Shown: positions 8,115 to 16,564 of the stretch, in pieces
How positions within the stretch are numbered: the stretch's first letter is position 1
Layout: every line of letters starts with the position of its first letter
Source: Galbitalea sp. SE-J8
GTDB lineage: Bacteria; Actinomycetota; Actinomycetes; Actinomycetales; Microbacteriaceae
Assembly: GCF_030345695.1 (NCBI RefSeq)
Contig: NZ_JAUASV010000013.1
Coordinates: 1-64,000 of the forward strand
Direction of reading: 5' to 3'
DNA length: 64,000 bases
The notes under the pieces: generated by a model
Told to the model about the DNA's origin: nothing
Seen by the model: only the letters and a program-made list of their open reading frames with translations
The model's database searches: none
Made by a program: the position numbers and the translations under genes

Positions 8115-10798
8115 CTCTCGTCGCCCTCCCCGTCGGCGGGCAGCAGGGCGAGCAGGTGCGAGCGCGAGCGCGCGTCGAGCTTGCGGTAGATCTGGGTGAT
8201 CCGCACCTCGACCGTGCGGAGCGACACGAACAGCGCCGCCGCGATGTCCTTGTTCCGCACGCCGCGCCGGATCAGCCGGAGCACCGCGAGCTCGTTCTCG
8301 GTGAGGGTCGCGAGCAGCGGATCGGGACCGGTGCGGTGCGACCGGGCTCCGTGCAGCGCGGTGCGGGCGACCGCCGCCCACGCGAACGCGGAGGACTCGT
8401 CGAACAGCCGTTCCGCGGCGGCGCGGTGCTCCTCGGCGGTGCGCCGCCCCGCGCGCGCGAGCACGCGCGCGGCCGCGAGGTGGAGCTCGGCCACCTCCAC
8501 GGTCGGCGTCGAGCGCCGGACCGTGCGGAAGGCGGCGTCGACCGCGCCCTCCACGCCGTCGTCGTCGATGAGGAAGAGGCGCGCACGCAGCAGTGCGAGA
8601 TCTCCCCACCGCGACGGGAATGCGGCGTGGGCGCGTTCGAAGTCGGCGAGCGCCGTGCGGGCGCGGCGCGCATCGCCCGTCATCGACAGCGCCTCGACGT
8701 GGTCGGGTGCGAACCGGAGCACGGCGGGCCGCGCCCACGGCACGACCGCGTGCGCCCGGTCGAGTCGCACGATCGCCTCGCCGAGGTCCCCGCTCATGAG
8801 CGACGATCGCGCACGGAGCGACCAGGCTCGCGCCCGCGCCGAGGGCAGGCCGCTGAACCGGGCGAGCTCGTCCGCCTGTTCGACGAGGTCGCGCACCGCA
8901 TCCGGGCCGCCCGTAGCGAGTCCGATGGAGGCGGCGGTCAGCAGCGGGCGCAGCGTGCCGCGCGCGCCGTCGGCCAGGAGCTCGTCGGCGAGCGGAGCGG
9001 CGTCGGCGAATGCACCGGCGCGGTACTCGTTGAGCGCCGCGAGCTCGAGGTGCCACCGGCGCCACGGCGAGGCCGGGTCCGTGGCGTTCAGCCGCATCGA
9101 GAGCGCGGTGAGCGCGCGCCGCCCGGCGTCGTACTCCTCGGCGTACATCATCGCGCACGCGCACATGAGCAGCGCCGGAGCGCTCATCGCCGCCATCGTC
9201 TCCGGCGAGGGCGGACGGCTGACCGCGGCGGGGACGACCTCGCGGGGCAGTGCGTCGACGCCTCGTACGAAGCGGATGATCCAGGTGCTCATGCCGGTCT
9301 CGCTCGGCACCCGATCGCGCATGAGCAGGCGGGCGCCGAGCACCCGGGCCTGGGCGCCGAGCGTGTCGAGGTCGGCCGCGAGGACGGCCGCGACGACGAG
9401 CAGCAGGCGGCCGCACTGGTCGGGGTGCGTCGTCCGGTAGCGGCTGACGTACACGTCCACCTCGCCCGTCGCCGGTCGTCGGGTGAGCACCGCGTCCGCG
9501 ACGAACTCGAGAGCCACGGCGCTCAGCAGGTGCGCCGGATCCTCGGCGATCGTGCGCGCCATGGTCGCGTAGCGCAGCACGACGGCGAACGCGCCCTGTC
9601 GCGCGAGCTCGCCGGACACGGCGAGCAGCCCCGGCACCAGTCGGTCGCGGTCCCGGCTCGTGAGCACCGCCCGCTCCACGATCTCGACGAGCGCGGGGAT
9701 GCACGACGTCTCCGCGAGCGCGACGGCGAGCGCGAGCGCGAGCTCGAGCAGCTCGGCGTCGTGGGCGCCCTCGGGGTCGCCGAGCGCGTCGTGCCAGGCG
9801 GCCAGCCCGAGCGGCAGCGGCCGTTCCCGCTCCGCGGCGGCGGTGTGCATCCACCGCCGCTCGGTCGCGTCCATGCTCCAGTACACGGTGGCGCGCAGCG
9901 CCGGATCGCAGATCCGGAGGAACGGTCCGAGGCGCTCGATGACGCGGTCGCTCATCAGCTGATCGACCGCGTCGCGCTCGGAGTCCGCGAGCGGCCCGAA
10001 CGCGCCGGCCGCCGTGAGGGGCGCGATCGACAGCCGACGCAGCATCCGCACCCGGGTGTCGTCGAGCGCGAGGCGACCGGTGTCGACGTGCGGGGGCAGG
10101 CTCATCGCGGCCGCGCCGACCAGCTGGTCGGGGGAGAGCTGCTCGAGCGCGCGGCGCATCACGCCCGGCCATCCACCGGACTGGGACCGCACGATCCACA
10201 GGGTGCCGGGGTGGGTGTCCGGCTCCGCGAGGCTCAGGAGCAGCTGCTCGGCCTCGGTGGGGTCGAGCGGCTCGAGCCGGAGCACGCGGGCGCCCTCGAA
10301 CCGCGATCGCTCGAGCGGGGCGAGGACCGTGGCGACGACGGCCAGCCCCGTGCCGGTGAGACGGGTCGACATGCACGCCAGGATCTCCTGCGTGAGGTCG
10401 TCGAGCTGATCGAGGTCGTCGATGAGCACGAGGGTCGGATCGACGTGCGCGCCGCGCAGCATCCGGATGAGGTCGACGGCCGCCGACATGACCGCGTCGG
10501 GCCCGCTTCCGATGACCGCGAACCGTCCGGCGAACTCGGCGAGCCGGGCGTGACCGAGCGCGTTGATGAGCGCGGACAGTCCGGACAGCGGCAGCTGCTT
10601 CTCGGCCGGGTGGGCGGTGACCGTGACCCGGCGTCGGGAGCGCGGGTCGATCACGTCGCGGAGGAACGTGGTGCGCCCGGACAGCGACGGCCCGGCGGCG
10701 AACGTGAAGGACTCGGCTTCCGCGGCGAGCACGGCGGCGAGGGCGTCCCGCGCCGCGGCTCTGCTGGGGATCACGATGCACGCTCCGCGAGCGGACAT
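8108..10798 (-). CDS. Large LuxR-family (LAL/MalT-like) transcriptional regulator
   Basis: The 896-residue protein has an N-terminal ATPase-like domain, a long alpha-helical repeat region and a C-terminal LuxR-type helix-turn-helix (about residues 830-890, LTENELAVLRLIRRGVRNKD followed by a recognition helix SLRTVEVRI). The Walker B strand LVLIDDLD is at about 123-130. The Walker A motif is GPSLSGRTT, so Arg42 occupies the place of the usual Lys. ATP use may therefore be altered. Proteins of this type sense a ligand or phosphorelay-independent signal and activate nearby genes. It lies between the GT2 gene and the big deacetylase and is the only regulator in the locus, so it is the obvious candidate to control it. 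The target sites are unknown, but TGCGGG-rich palindromes occur in the neighbouring promoters. Confidence 0.87.
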   Translation of the reverse strand: MSARGACIVIPSRAAARDALAAVLAAEAESFTFAAGPSLSGRTTFLRDVIDPRSRRRVTVTAHPAEKQLPLSGLSALINALGHARLAEFAGRFAVIGSGPDAVMSAAVDLIRMLRGAHVDPTLVLIDDLDQLDDLTQEILACMSTRLTGTGLAVVATVLAPLERSRFEGARVLRLEPLDPTEAEQLLLSLAEPDTHPGTLWIVRSQSGGWPGVMRRALEQLSPDQLVGAAAMSLPPHVDTGRLALDDTRVRMLRRLSIAPLTAAGAFGPLADSERDAVDQLMSDRVIERLGPFLRICDPALRATVYWSMDATERRWMHTAAAERERPLPLGLAAWHDALGDPEGAHDAELLELALALAVALAETSCIPALVEIVERAVLTSRDRDRLVPGLLAVSGELARQGAFAVVLRYATMARTIAEDPAHLLSAVALEFVADAVLTRRPATGEVDVYVSRYRTTHPDQCGRLLLVVAAVLAADLDTLGAQARVLGARLLMRDRVPSETGMSTWIIRFVRGVDALPREVVPAAVSRPPSPETMAAMSAPALLMCACAMMYAEEYDAGRRALTALSMRLNATDPASPWRRWHLELAALNEYRAGAFADAAPLADELLADGARGTLRPLLTAASIGLATGGPDAVRDLVEQADELARFSGLPSARARAWSLRARSSLMSGDLGEAIVRLDRAHAVVPWARPAVLRFAPDHVEALSMTGDARRARTALADFERAHAAFPSRWGDLALLRARLFLIDDDGVEGAVDAAFRTVRRSTPTVEVAELHLAAARVLARAGRRTAEEHRAAAERLFDESSAFAWAAVARTALHGARSHRTGPDPLLATLTENELAVLRLIRRGVRNKDIAAALFVSLRTVEVRITQIYRKLDARSRSHLLALLPADGEGDESY

Positions 10799-11162
10799 CC
10801 CCTCCGTGGAGTCGAGCGCGACGGAACGGTGATGGAGAGCATTCGGGTTACCTCACAGTGATCGACTTGGCGCCGACGGGAGTGCGAGGCATCGATGACC
10901 CGCACTCCCCGCCGGCGCCGGCCAGGGACGTCGCGTGCCGCCCCGGTCCGGGTGTGGGGGGCGGAACGGCCGGCGCGGGGTCTGGGCGGCAGCCGGTTGC
11001 ATGAGTGTGCATCGTAATTCGAAGCCGTGCAATTACTCGGCGTCTACCCAGGAAGGGTGCCGCCGCACTCGATCGCAGCTCCGTCGCGGGCCGTTCGGCA
11101 CCTTCGGGGCGGGGGCCGAACGTCGGGGTGATCGCCGACGGGATCGAGTGCGGCGACGGGGG
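10799..11162. other. Intergenic region, promoter of the LuxR gene, with two inverted repeats
   Basis: This 364-bp spacer has no convincing gene. It lies upstream of the LuxR gene (minus) and downstream of the big deacetylase. One inverted repeat has the arms GGGAGTGCG (10878-10886) and CGCACTCCC (10901-10909). A second, in an unusually AT-rich patch, has the arms GTAATT (11014-11019) and AATTAC (11031-11036). Either could be an operator for the LuxR promoter. No transcription terminator with a T-run is visible after the deacetylase stop. Confidence 0.4.
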
Positions 11163-13784
11163 TCACCCCGTGACGCGCAGCGTCTTCGCTGCGCTGGTCG
11201 ACGTGGTGACGTGGACCGACGAGGAGATGCGCGCACGGAGCGCGTACTTCCCCGTCGAGGTGAATCGGGGCAGCCGGATGGAGATCACCCCCTTCTTGGC
11301 GGCGGAGAGCTTCGCGGACGCGATGCGGTGTCCGTTGGCGAGAATCGTGATGGTGCCGGTGGGCTTGGCGGCCGTCTTCGGCACGCTCACGTGCACGGTC
11401 GCCTTCACGACGCTCCGGCGGACCACGGCGTGCTTCTTCGACGCGGAGATCGTCACCTTCGCCTTGGCCCGGGTGACCTTGAGCACGTGCGTGGTCGACG
11501 ACGCGGCCTTCACCGCGGTGCTGCCGAGGTATCGGGCGACCACGCGATGACCGCCGACCGCGAGCTTCGCGGACAGCGCGACGGATGCGGAGCCCGCGAC
11601 GAGCGTCTTGGTTCCCACCGTGCGCCCGTCGACCGTGATCGAGACCTTCCCCGTGGGCACGACACCGGCCGCGCGAACGGTGACCCGAGCGGACGCGGAG
11701 TGTCCGTAGGCGGTCGATCGGGGCGAGAGCGTGAGCCCGACGGTTGCCGTGGCCGCGGGCGGTGCCGAGGTGGGCTGGTCGGTCGGGGTGTCGGTGGGCG
11801 TGCTCGTCGGCGTGCCGGTCGGCGTGTCGGTGGGCGTGCCGGTCGGTGTGTCCGTCGGCGTGTCGGTGGGTGTGTCGGTCGGGGTATCGGTGGGTGTGTC
11901 CGTCGGGGTGTCGGTCGGGGTATCGGTGGGCGTGTCGGTCGGCGGCAGCGCGGGCACCGCGAGCGTTGCGACCGCCGACGTGTTGCCGGCGACGTCGACG
12001 CTGCGGAACTCGAGCGACCGGGCGGCGTCCCCTGCGGGCACGGCGCCCGAGTAGCTCGCCCATGCGCCGCCGGCGTCACGCCACTCGATCGCCGCCACAC
12101 CCGAGCCGGCGTCCGCCGCCGTCGCGCTGATCACGCGGGACGCGCTCAGCGCGGGCGTCACGGTCGGCGCGGTGGTGTCGACGCTGAGCGTGAGCGTGCG
12201 CGTCTCCTCGACGTGGCTGGCATCCGTGCTCGAGCGGTAGGAGAGCGTGGAGAGCCCGGCGGGCGCGGTGATCGGCGCGGTGTAGGTCGTCCAGGTCGTG
12301 CCGTCGTAGGAGTACTCGCTCGAGCCGTCGAGCGGCGCGGTGATCGCGAGCGCGATCGTCGGCGCCGTGCGGTACCAGCCGTTCGTGCCATCCGGCGTGC
12401 CCGGCGTCGTGGTGACCGTGGTCACCGGCAGCTGCGACGCCTCCCACAGCGCGGCGTCGTCGACGATGACCGTGCCGACGGCGGCGACGTTGAGACCGAA
12501 CGAGATCGCGGTCGCACCCTCGGGAACGGGGGGAGTGGTGAACTGGGCGCGGGCGTACGTGTCCGTGGCGGGGTAGGGGCTGACGCCCGAGGCGCTCGAC
12601 ACCCAGTAATCCCAGCCGCCGGCGGGATTGCGCAGGTAGACCTCGAACGTGGTCGGGAGCGTAGAGGTGTACCACTCGCTCATCGTGTAGGAGCTGCCGG
12701 GCGTCACCGCCGGCGCGCACGACCCGAGATCGAGCGTGGGCAGGTACTTCGCATCGCCGCCCGCGTAGGCCGTCACCGTGACCTTCCCCGCCCGGATGCC
12801 GGAGTGGGCGGTCGAGACGAGGCTGAACTCGGGCGAGTTGTCGCCGTATCCGCCCTGCTGCCAGCACTCGGCCACACCGCTCGGGGTGAGCGTCTCGAAG
12901 CCGGGATTGCGCACCGTCGTGCCGGCGCTGCTCGGCGGCGCGGCGACCGCGGGCTTGACAACACCGCCGACGACGTCGCCGACCGTCTTCACGGTCGTGC
13001 CGGTGGCGGCGCGGGCCTGCAGCCAGTCGAGGAACTGGTCGAAGACGGCGGACGGGACGGACAGCTCGCCGCACACGCTGCCGCAGATGTTGTGGAAGGT
13101 GTACTGCACCCAGCCGCCACCGTGCGACTCGGCGTTCGTCACCGCGGTCTGGAAGTCGGCGAGCGTCCAGGTGCTGTCGACCTGGTCGAGTGCCTTCGTC
13201 TCGAAGGCGCTCTCCGGGGGGATCGACTCGGCGTAGTCGCAGTCGTCGCATCCGAACCGGGAACGGATGTCGCCGAGGTTGCGCGCGCTGTTGTAGCCGC
13301 AGTCGGCGACGAGCTGCTGCAGGTCGGCGTTGGTCTCGGCGAACGGGTAGGCGAAGCTGCGCACCGCGTGGCCCCAGGAGAGCAGCGTCGACCGGTCGAG
13401 GCAGATCTGGCGCTGCGCCTCGTCGAGGGGCAGCGACGGGAGCGACGGATGTCCGACCGTGTGCCCGCCGATCTCGTTGCCGGCCGCCTCCAGTGCGGTC
13501 AGCTGCGCCTGGGTGAAGAACCCGGGCTGACCGATGGTGCCGGAGTTGACGAAGAAGGTGCCGGCCATGCCGTGCGCGGCGAGCGACGTGGCGGCCGTGC
13601 TCTGATCGGCGTTGCCGTCGTCGAAGGTGAGGCTCACGACCGTCGCGGCGGCCGCGTGGGCGGTCTCGACGGCCACGAGGCTCGAGGTCAGACCGACGGC
13701 CGCCCCGAGCACGATCGCGAGGATCCTGCGTCTCAGGGCCGGTCGCGTCGGTGGCGGTGTGGGGTGGGAGCGTGAAGAGAGCAC
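11163..13784 (-). CDS. Secreted NodB-type polysaccharide deacetylase with Ig-like and Pro-Thr repeat regions
   Basis: This 873-residue exported protein starts at GTG, supported by GAGGA six bases upstream. A signal peptide (about residues 21-47, ending AHAA) is followed by a NodB domain with TFDDG, HTVGH and RSFAYPF. The same carbohydrate-binding-like beta-sandwich seen at 1122-2447 comes next (about 260-420). Ig-like modules (about 430-590) precede a spacer of repeated Asp-Thr-Pro-Thr units (about 615-670, DNA 11770-11945). Two further Ig-like domains of basic composition finish the protein. No LPXTG or transmembrane anchor is visible at the C-terminus, so attachment is probably through the wall-binding domains. 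It probably works on the polymer made by the GT2 synthase. The gene has its own upstream region. Confidence 0.88.
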   Translation of the reverse strand: MLSSRSHPTPPPTRPALRRRILAIVLGAAVGLTSSLVAVETAHAAAATVVSLTFDDGNADQSTAATSLAAHGMAGTFFVNSGTIGQPGFFTQAQLTALEAAGNEIGGHTVGHPSLPSLPLDEAQRQICLDRSTLLSWGHAVRSFAYPFAETNADLQQLVADCGYNSARNLGDIRSRFGCDDCDYAESIPPESAFETKALDQVDSTWTLADFQTAVTNAESHGGGWVQYTFHNICGSVCGELSVPSAVFDQFLDWLQARAATGTTVKTVGDVVGGVVKPAVAAPPSSAGTTVRNPGFETLTPSGVAECWQQGGYGDNSPEFSLVSTAHSGIRAGKVTVTAYAGGDAKYLPTLDLGSCAPAVTPGSSYTMSEWYTSTLPTTFEVYLRNPAGGWDYWVSSASGVSPYPATDTYARAQFTTPPVPEGATAISFGLNVAAVGTVIVDDAALWEASQLPVTTVTTTPGTPDGTNGWYRTAPTIALAITAPLDGSSEYSYDGTTWTTYTAPITAPAGLSTLSYRSSTDASHVEETRTLTLSVDTTAPTVTPALSASRVISATAADAGSGVAAIEWRDAGGAWASYSGAVPAGDAARSLEFRSVDVAGNTSAVATLAVPALPPTDTPTDTPTDTPTDTPTDTPTDTPTDTPTDTPTGTPTDTPTGTPTSTPTDTPTDQPTSAPPAATATVGLTLSPRSTAYGHSASARVTVRAAGVVPTGKVSITVDGRTVGTKTLVAGSASVALSAKLAVGGHRVVARYLGSTAVKAASSTTHVLKVTRAKAKVTISASKKHAVVRRSVVKATVHVSVPKTAAKPTGTITILANGHRIASAKLSAAKKGVISIRLPRFTSTGKYALRARISSSVHVTTSTSAAKTLRVTG
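11770..11945 (-). repeat. Tandem repeat encoding Thr-Pro-Thr-Asp linker
   Basis: A 12-bp unit built on GTGTCGGTCGGC and its variants repeats about 14 times inside the big deacetylase. It encodes DTPT units with occasional GTPT and STPT variants. The period is a multiple of three, so copy-number changes keep the frame and only change linker length. Confidence 0.8.
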
Positions 13785-13936
13785 GGCGGGTCCTCGGATT
13801 CGATTCGGGTGCGATGCCGGTCGGCGGCTCTTACGATCGACCGGCGGCGACGCCGGGTCAACGAATCCTCGATAACAGTGCGGGGCCGCGAGTGGAATCT
13901 GCGGGAACCCGCACGACCGCAGTGCGGGGTGCGGAG
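13785..13936 (-). promoter_or_regulatory. Upstream region of the big deacetylase with TGCGGG-type palindrome
   Basis: The region holds TGCGGGAACCCGCA at 13900-13913, two six-base arms around a two-base centre. It is flanked by two direct copies of AGTGCGGGG (13877-13885 and 13921-13929). The same core word is repeated in the divergent promoter at 6697-6765. It is a candidate binding site for a regulator shared within the polysaccharide locus. Confidence 0.45.
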
Positions 13937-13938
13937 AC

Positions 13939-13972
13939 GACGAAGGGCCCCGCCGAAGCGGGGCCCTTCGTC
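13939..13972 (-). terminator. Perfect 15-bp hairpin, terminator-like
   Basis: The arms GACGAAGGGCCCCGC (13939-13953) and its complement (13958-13972) enclose a CGAA tetraloop. There is no T-run, as is common in actinobacterial terminators. It sits 17 bases beyond the stop of the minus-strand gene at 13990, so it should end that transcript. Confidence 0.75.
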
Positions 13973-13989
13973 GGGGGAGGAGGGTCCGG

Positions 13990-14598
13990 TCAGGCCTCGG
14001 GCGTCTCCACGTCCGCCTGGTCCAGCTCGTCGTCGATCCAGAGGTCGTCGTCGGCGCGCAGCGTCTGCCAGGCGGCGTACGCGATGCCCGCGACGACGAC
14101 CACGCCGAGTCCGATCAGGATGTACTTGCCCGGGCCCGAGGACGTCGGCTTCACGACACCGGCGCGTGCCGCGAGCTCCGCGGCGCGCTTGCCGGCCGGG
14201 CTCTTCAGCGCCGTCGCGCGAGCGGCCGACGCCTTCTTCGACGCCTTCTTGATGGCCTTCTTGACCTCGGGCTTGCTCGCGATGTCGAGCGACGCGAGTG
14301 CCGACCCGATGACGGCGCCGACCTGGGGGAGCACGTCGTCGACGATCGCCGAGCGCGTGGTGTGCGCCGCGTTGAGCGCGGCGGCCGCGCCGCGATCGAC
14401 TGCGGGGTGAACGCGGGTCTCGTAGGCGTCGCGGATGCGCGGAGCCACCTCCTCGCGGGTGAGGTGCGCGGCCTGCTGCCCGGCCTCGCGGACGACGCTG
14501 CCGGCCTGGCCGAGCACCTCGCGCTGCTCCTTGAGCAGCACGCCGGCGTCCTTGCGGAGCTGCGCGAGCTCCTTCTTGCGCTTGCGGGACAGGGGCAT
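13990..14598 (-). CDS. Small membrane-anchored protein in the CwsA position
   Basis: This 202-residue protein is mostly alpha-helical and very Ala/Lys/Arg-rich, with the run KPEVKKAIKKASKKASAARA in the middle. One transmembrane helix lies near the C-terminus (GKYILIGLGVVVVAGIAYAA). A short acidic tail follows. The ATG is preceded by GGAGG at a good distance. An ACTATGGT -10-like sequence lies about 28 bases upstream. In mycobacteria the gene divergent from ppiA is cwsA, which interacts with CrgA and Wag31. This gene has the same place and topology, but I do not see clear sequence identity. The link to cell-wall synthesis is therefore by position only. Confidence 0.65.
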   Translation of the reverse strand: MPLSRKRKKELAQLRKDAGVLLKEQREVLGQAGSVVREAGQQAAHLTREEVAPRIRDAYETRVHPAVDRGAAAALNAAHTTRSAIVDDVLPQVGAVIGSALASLDIASKPEVKKAIKKASKKASAARATALKSPAGKRAAELAARAGVVKPTSSGPGKYILIGLGVVVVAGIAYAAWQTLRADDDLWIDDELDQADVETPEA

Positions 14599-14719
14599 GC
14601 GGAACCTCCAGCATCGGGGAGATGATCGGGACACCATAGTGGCACGGCGGCTCCGCGCGTCGAGGAGCCTGCCAGGGCGTGCCCAGGATGCGCGCGGCGC
14701 TCATGCAAGAATCGTCGTC

Positions 14720-15262
14720 ATGCCTGCACACACCGCCGTCGCGACGATCGTCACCTCCCTCGGCACCATCAAGGTCGACCTGCTCGGCAATCACGCCCCG
14801 AAGACGGTCGCCAACTTCGTGGGCCTCGCGACCGGCGAGAAGGACTGGACGCACCCGGCGACGGGCGCGACGCAGAGCGGCGTGCCGCTCTACGACGGCG
14901 TGATCTTCCACCGCATCATCAAGGACTTCATGCTGCAGGGCGGCGACCCGCTCGGGCAGGGCATCGGCGGACCGGGTTACGAGTTCGACGACGAGATCCA
15001 CCCCGAGCTGAGCTTCCAGGAGCCCTACGTGCTCGCCATGGCGAACGCCGGCAAGCGTCTCGGCCGCGGCACGAACGGCTCGCAGTTCTTCATCACGACC
15101 GTGCCGACCCCCTGGCTGCAGGGCAAGCACACGATCTTCGGCTTCGTCACCGACGAGGAGTCGAAGAAGGTCGTCGACGCGATCGAGGCGGTGCCGACCG
15201 ACGGCCGGGACAAGCCGCTCGACGATGTCGTCATCCAGAGCATCACCGTCGACGAGGTCTGA
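14720..15262 (+). CDS. ppiA: Peptidyl-prolyl cis-trans isomerase, cyclophilin type
   Basis: The 180-residue single-domain cyclophilin catalyses proline isomerisation during protein folding. Family motifs are clear: FHRIIKDFMLQGGDP, then GSQFFITT (here NGSQFFITTVPTPWL) and GKHTIFG. It has no signal peptide, so it is cytoplasmic. The start ATG follows GTCGTC with no obvious ribosome site, and an AAGAAT -10-like box lies only a few bases upstream, so a leaderless message is possible. The rhomboid gene follows two bases after its stop. Confidence 0.95.
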   Translation: MPAHTAVATIVTSLGTIKVDLLGNHAPKTVANFVGLATGEKDWTHPATGATQSGVPLYDGVIFHRIIKDFMLQGGDPLGQGIGGPGYEFDDEIHPELSFQEPYVLAMANAGKRLGRGTNGSQFFITTVPTPWLQGKHTIFGFVTDEESKKVVDAIEAVPTDGRDKPLDDVVIQSITVDEV

Positions 15263-15264
15263 CC

Positions 15265-16143
15265 CTGAGCGCGTCCGCACCGCAGTACGGCGAGCGCAGC
15301 AGCGACGTCTGCTACCGGCATCCGGACCGGCAGAGCTTCGTGCTCTGCCAGCGCTGCGGACGCACCATCTGCCCCGAGTGCCAGATCCCGGCCGCGGTCG
15401 GCGTGCACTGCCCGGAGTGCGTGCGCGAGCAGCGCGCGGCCTACGACCACGCGCAGCGCTCCCGGCCCGGCTCCGGCGCGGGCTCCCGGATGCTGCGCCG
15501 CGTCCGCGGGGCGGCGAGCGCCGGTCGTCCCGTCGTCACCTACGCGATCATCGCCGTGTGCGTGCTGGCCTGGCTGTTCGAGATCGCGCCGGGCATCGGT
15601 CCCTACGTGCAGCTGTACGGGCTGTACCAGCCGCGGTTCACGGACCAGCTGCCGTGGACGATGCTCACGAGCGTCTTCCTGCACTTCTCCTGGCTGCACA
15701 TCGGGCTCAACATGCTCTCGCTGTTCTTCATCGGGCCGGCGCTCGAGCAGATGCTCGGCCGCTGGCGCTATCTCGCCGTGTTCCTCATCGCGGGCTTCGG
15801 CGGATCGGTCGCCGTGCTGCTGCTCGCGCCGGGGGCGGCGGTCGCGGGGGCGTCCGGTGCGATCTTCGGGCTCATGGGCGCCTACTTCATCATCGCGCGG
15901 CACCTCGGCGGCAACGGCGTGCAGATCCTCGTCGTCGTCGGACTCAACCTCGCGATCGGGCTTGTCATCGGGTCGGTGTCGTGGCAGGCGCACGTCGGCG
16001 GGCTCATCGCCGGAGCAGCCGCGGCACTCGTGCTGGTGAACACCCGGTCGCGCACGCGGCGCGGCACGCAGATCGCCGGGCTCGCCGGGATCGTGACGGC
16101 GCTGATCGCGATCAGCGCCGTCGGATACGCCGCGCTCTACTGA
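15265..16143 (+). CDS. Rhomboid family intramembrane serine protease with N-terminal zinc-finger
   Basis: This protein of about 292 residues should cleave transmembrane substrates within the membrane. The N-terminus is a Cys/His cluster (CYRHP, then LCQRCGRTICPEC and HCPEC), a B-box-like zinc-binding module. Six transmembrane helices follow. The catalytic serine is in GASGAIFG and the catalytic histidine in SWQAHVGG; the HxxxN of helix 2 appears as HIGLN. No ATG or GTG precedes the first zinc ligands in this frame. I therefore place the start at CTG 15265, two bases after the ppiA stop. A GTG at 15340 would remove the first Cys and His of the finger. It is the second gene of the ppiA unit. 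Confidence 0.87.
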   Translation: MSASAPQYGERSSDVCYRHPDRQSFVLCQRCGRTICPECQIPAAVGVHCPECVREQRAAYDHAQRSRPGSGAGSRMLRRVRGAASAGRPVVTYAIIAVCVLAWLFEIAPGIGPYVQLYGLYQPRFTDQLPWTMLTSVFLHFSWLHIGLNMLSLFFIGPALEQMLGRWRYLAVFLIAGFGGSVAVLLLAPGAAVAGASGAIFGLMGAYFIIARHLGGNGVQILVVVGLNLAIGLVIGSVSWQAHVGGLIAGAAAALVLVNTRSRTRRGTQIAGLAGIVTALIAISAVGYAALY

Positions 16144-16151
16144 GGCCCCCG

Positions 16152-16169
16152 CTCGCCCGCCCGGGCGAG
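16152..16169. terminator. Hairpin between the convergent rhomboid and crgA genes
   Basis: The arms CTCGCCC and GGGCGAG enclose a four-base loop eight bases after the rhomboid stop. It is placed to end both converging transcripts. No T-run follows. Confidence 0.55.
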
Positions 16170-16172
16170 GGG

Positions 16173-16202
16173 TTATCCACACCCGATTGCACAGGTGGAT
16201 AG
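16173..16202. other. Perfect DnaA box TTATCCACA with a second, inverted, imperfect box
   Basis: TTATCCACA at 16173-16181 matches the consensus DnaA box exactly. GGTGGATAG at 16194-16202 matches the reverse box at seven of nine positions. They lie in the 73-bp gap between two convergent genes. Confidence 0.45.
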
Positions 16203-16216
16203 TTACACCGGTGTGA

Positions 16217-16450
16217 TTACCGCCAGCGCGTCGTCATCAGGAAGCCGATGAACATGATCCCGAAGCCGATGGCGATGTTCCAGTTCGACAGGCTCGGGAT
16301 CGGCAGCGTCTGGCTGCTGACGTAGTACACGATGATCCAGGCGAGCCCGACGATCATGAAGCCGAACATGATCGGCTTGAACCAGACCGGATTCGGGGAG
16401 CTCTCGCGCGACTCCGGCGGCGCGACGGACTTCTCGGTGTTGCGGGCCAT
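16217..16450 (-). CDS. crgA: Cell division protein CrgA
   Basis: This 77-residue protein has a short hydrophilic N-terminus and two transmembrane helices separated by a short loop (WFKPIMFGFMIVGLAWIIVYYV, then WNIAIGFGIMFIGFLM, C-terminal TTRWR). This is the topology and the sequence of CrgA. CrgA bridges FtsZ, FtsQ, FtsI and peptidoglycan synthases at the septum. A TAGGAT -10 box (16463 to 16458, minus strand) ends seven bases before the ATG, which indicates a leaderless message. The position between ppiA/rhomboid and trpG is conserved in actinobacteria. Confidence 0.95.
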   Translation of the reverse strand: MARNTEKSVAPPESRESSPNPVWFKPIMFGFMIVGLAWIIVYYVSSQTLPIPSLSNWNIAIGFGIMFIGFLMTTRWR

Positions 16451-16510
16451 GGCCAGCATCCTAGCGGGGCGCGGCCGGGAAGCCGGGCGCGGCGGGGGTC
16501 GCCCCTCTCG

Positions 16511-16563
16511 TACTATGGGTGTTCCGGCCGCAACCGGCGGGCCGAGCCAGGAGGACACCGAGC
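16511..16563 (+). promoter_or_regulatory. Promoter -10 and ribosome site of trpG
   Basis: TACTAT at 16511-16516 is a good -10 box. AGGAGG starts at 16550, ten bases before the ATG. The message would therefore have a leader of about 40 bases, unlike many leaderless neighbours. Confidence 0.55.
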
Positions 16564-16564
16564 C

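Noticed and set aside
5348-10861. Very long open frame on the plus strand (over 1800 codons)
   Set aside because: It runs antisense to the dehydrogenase and LuxR genes and across the GT2 gene in another frame. Its product is Arg/Gly/His-rich low-complexity sequence, typical of shadow frames in high-GC DNA.
11770-11945. Candidate CRISPR-like array (regular 12-bp spacing)
   Set aside because: There are no unique spacers and the repeat is a coding Pro-Thr linker. No cas genes are in the window.
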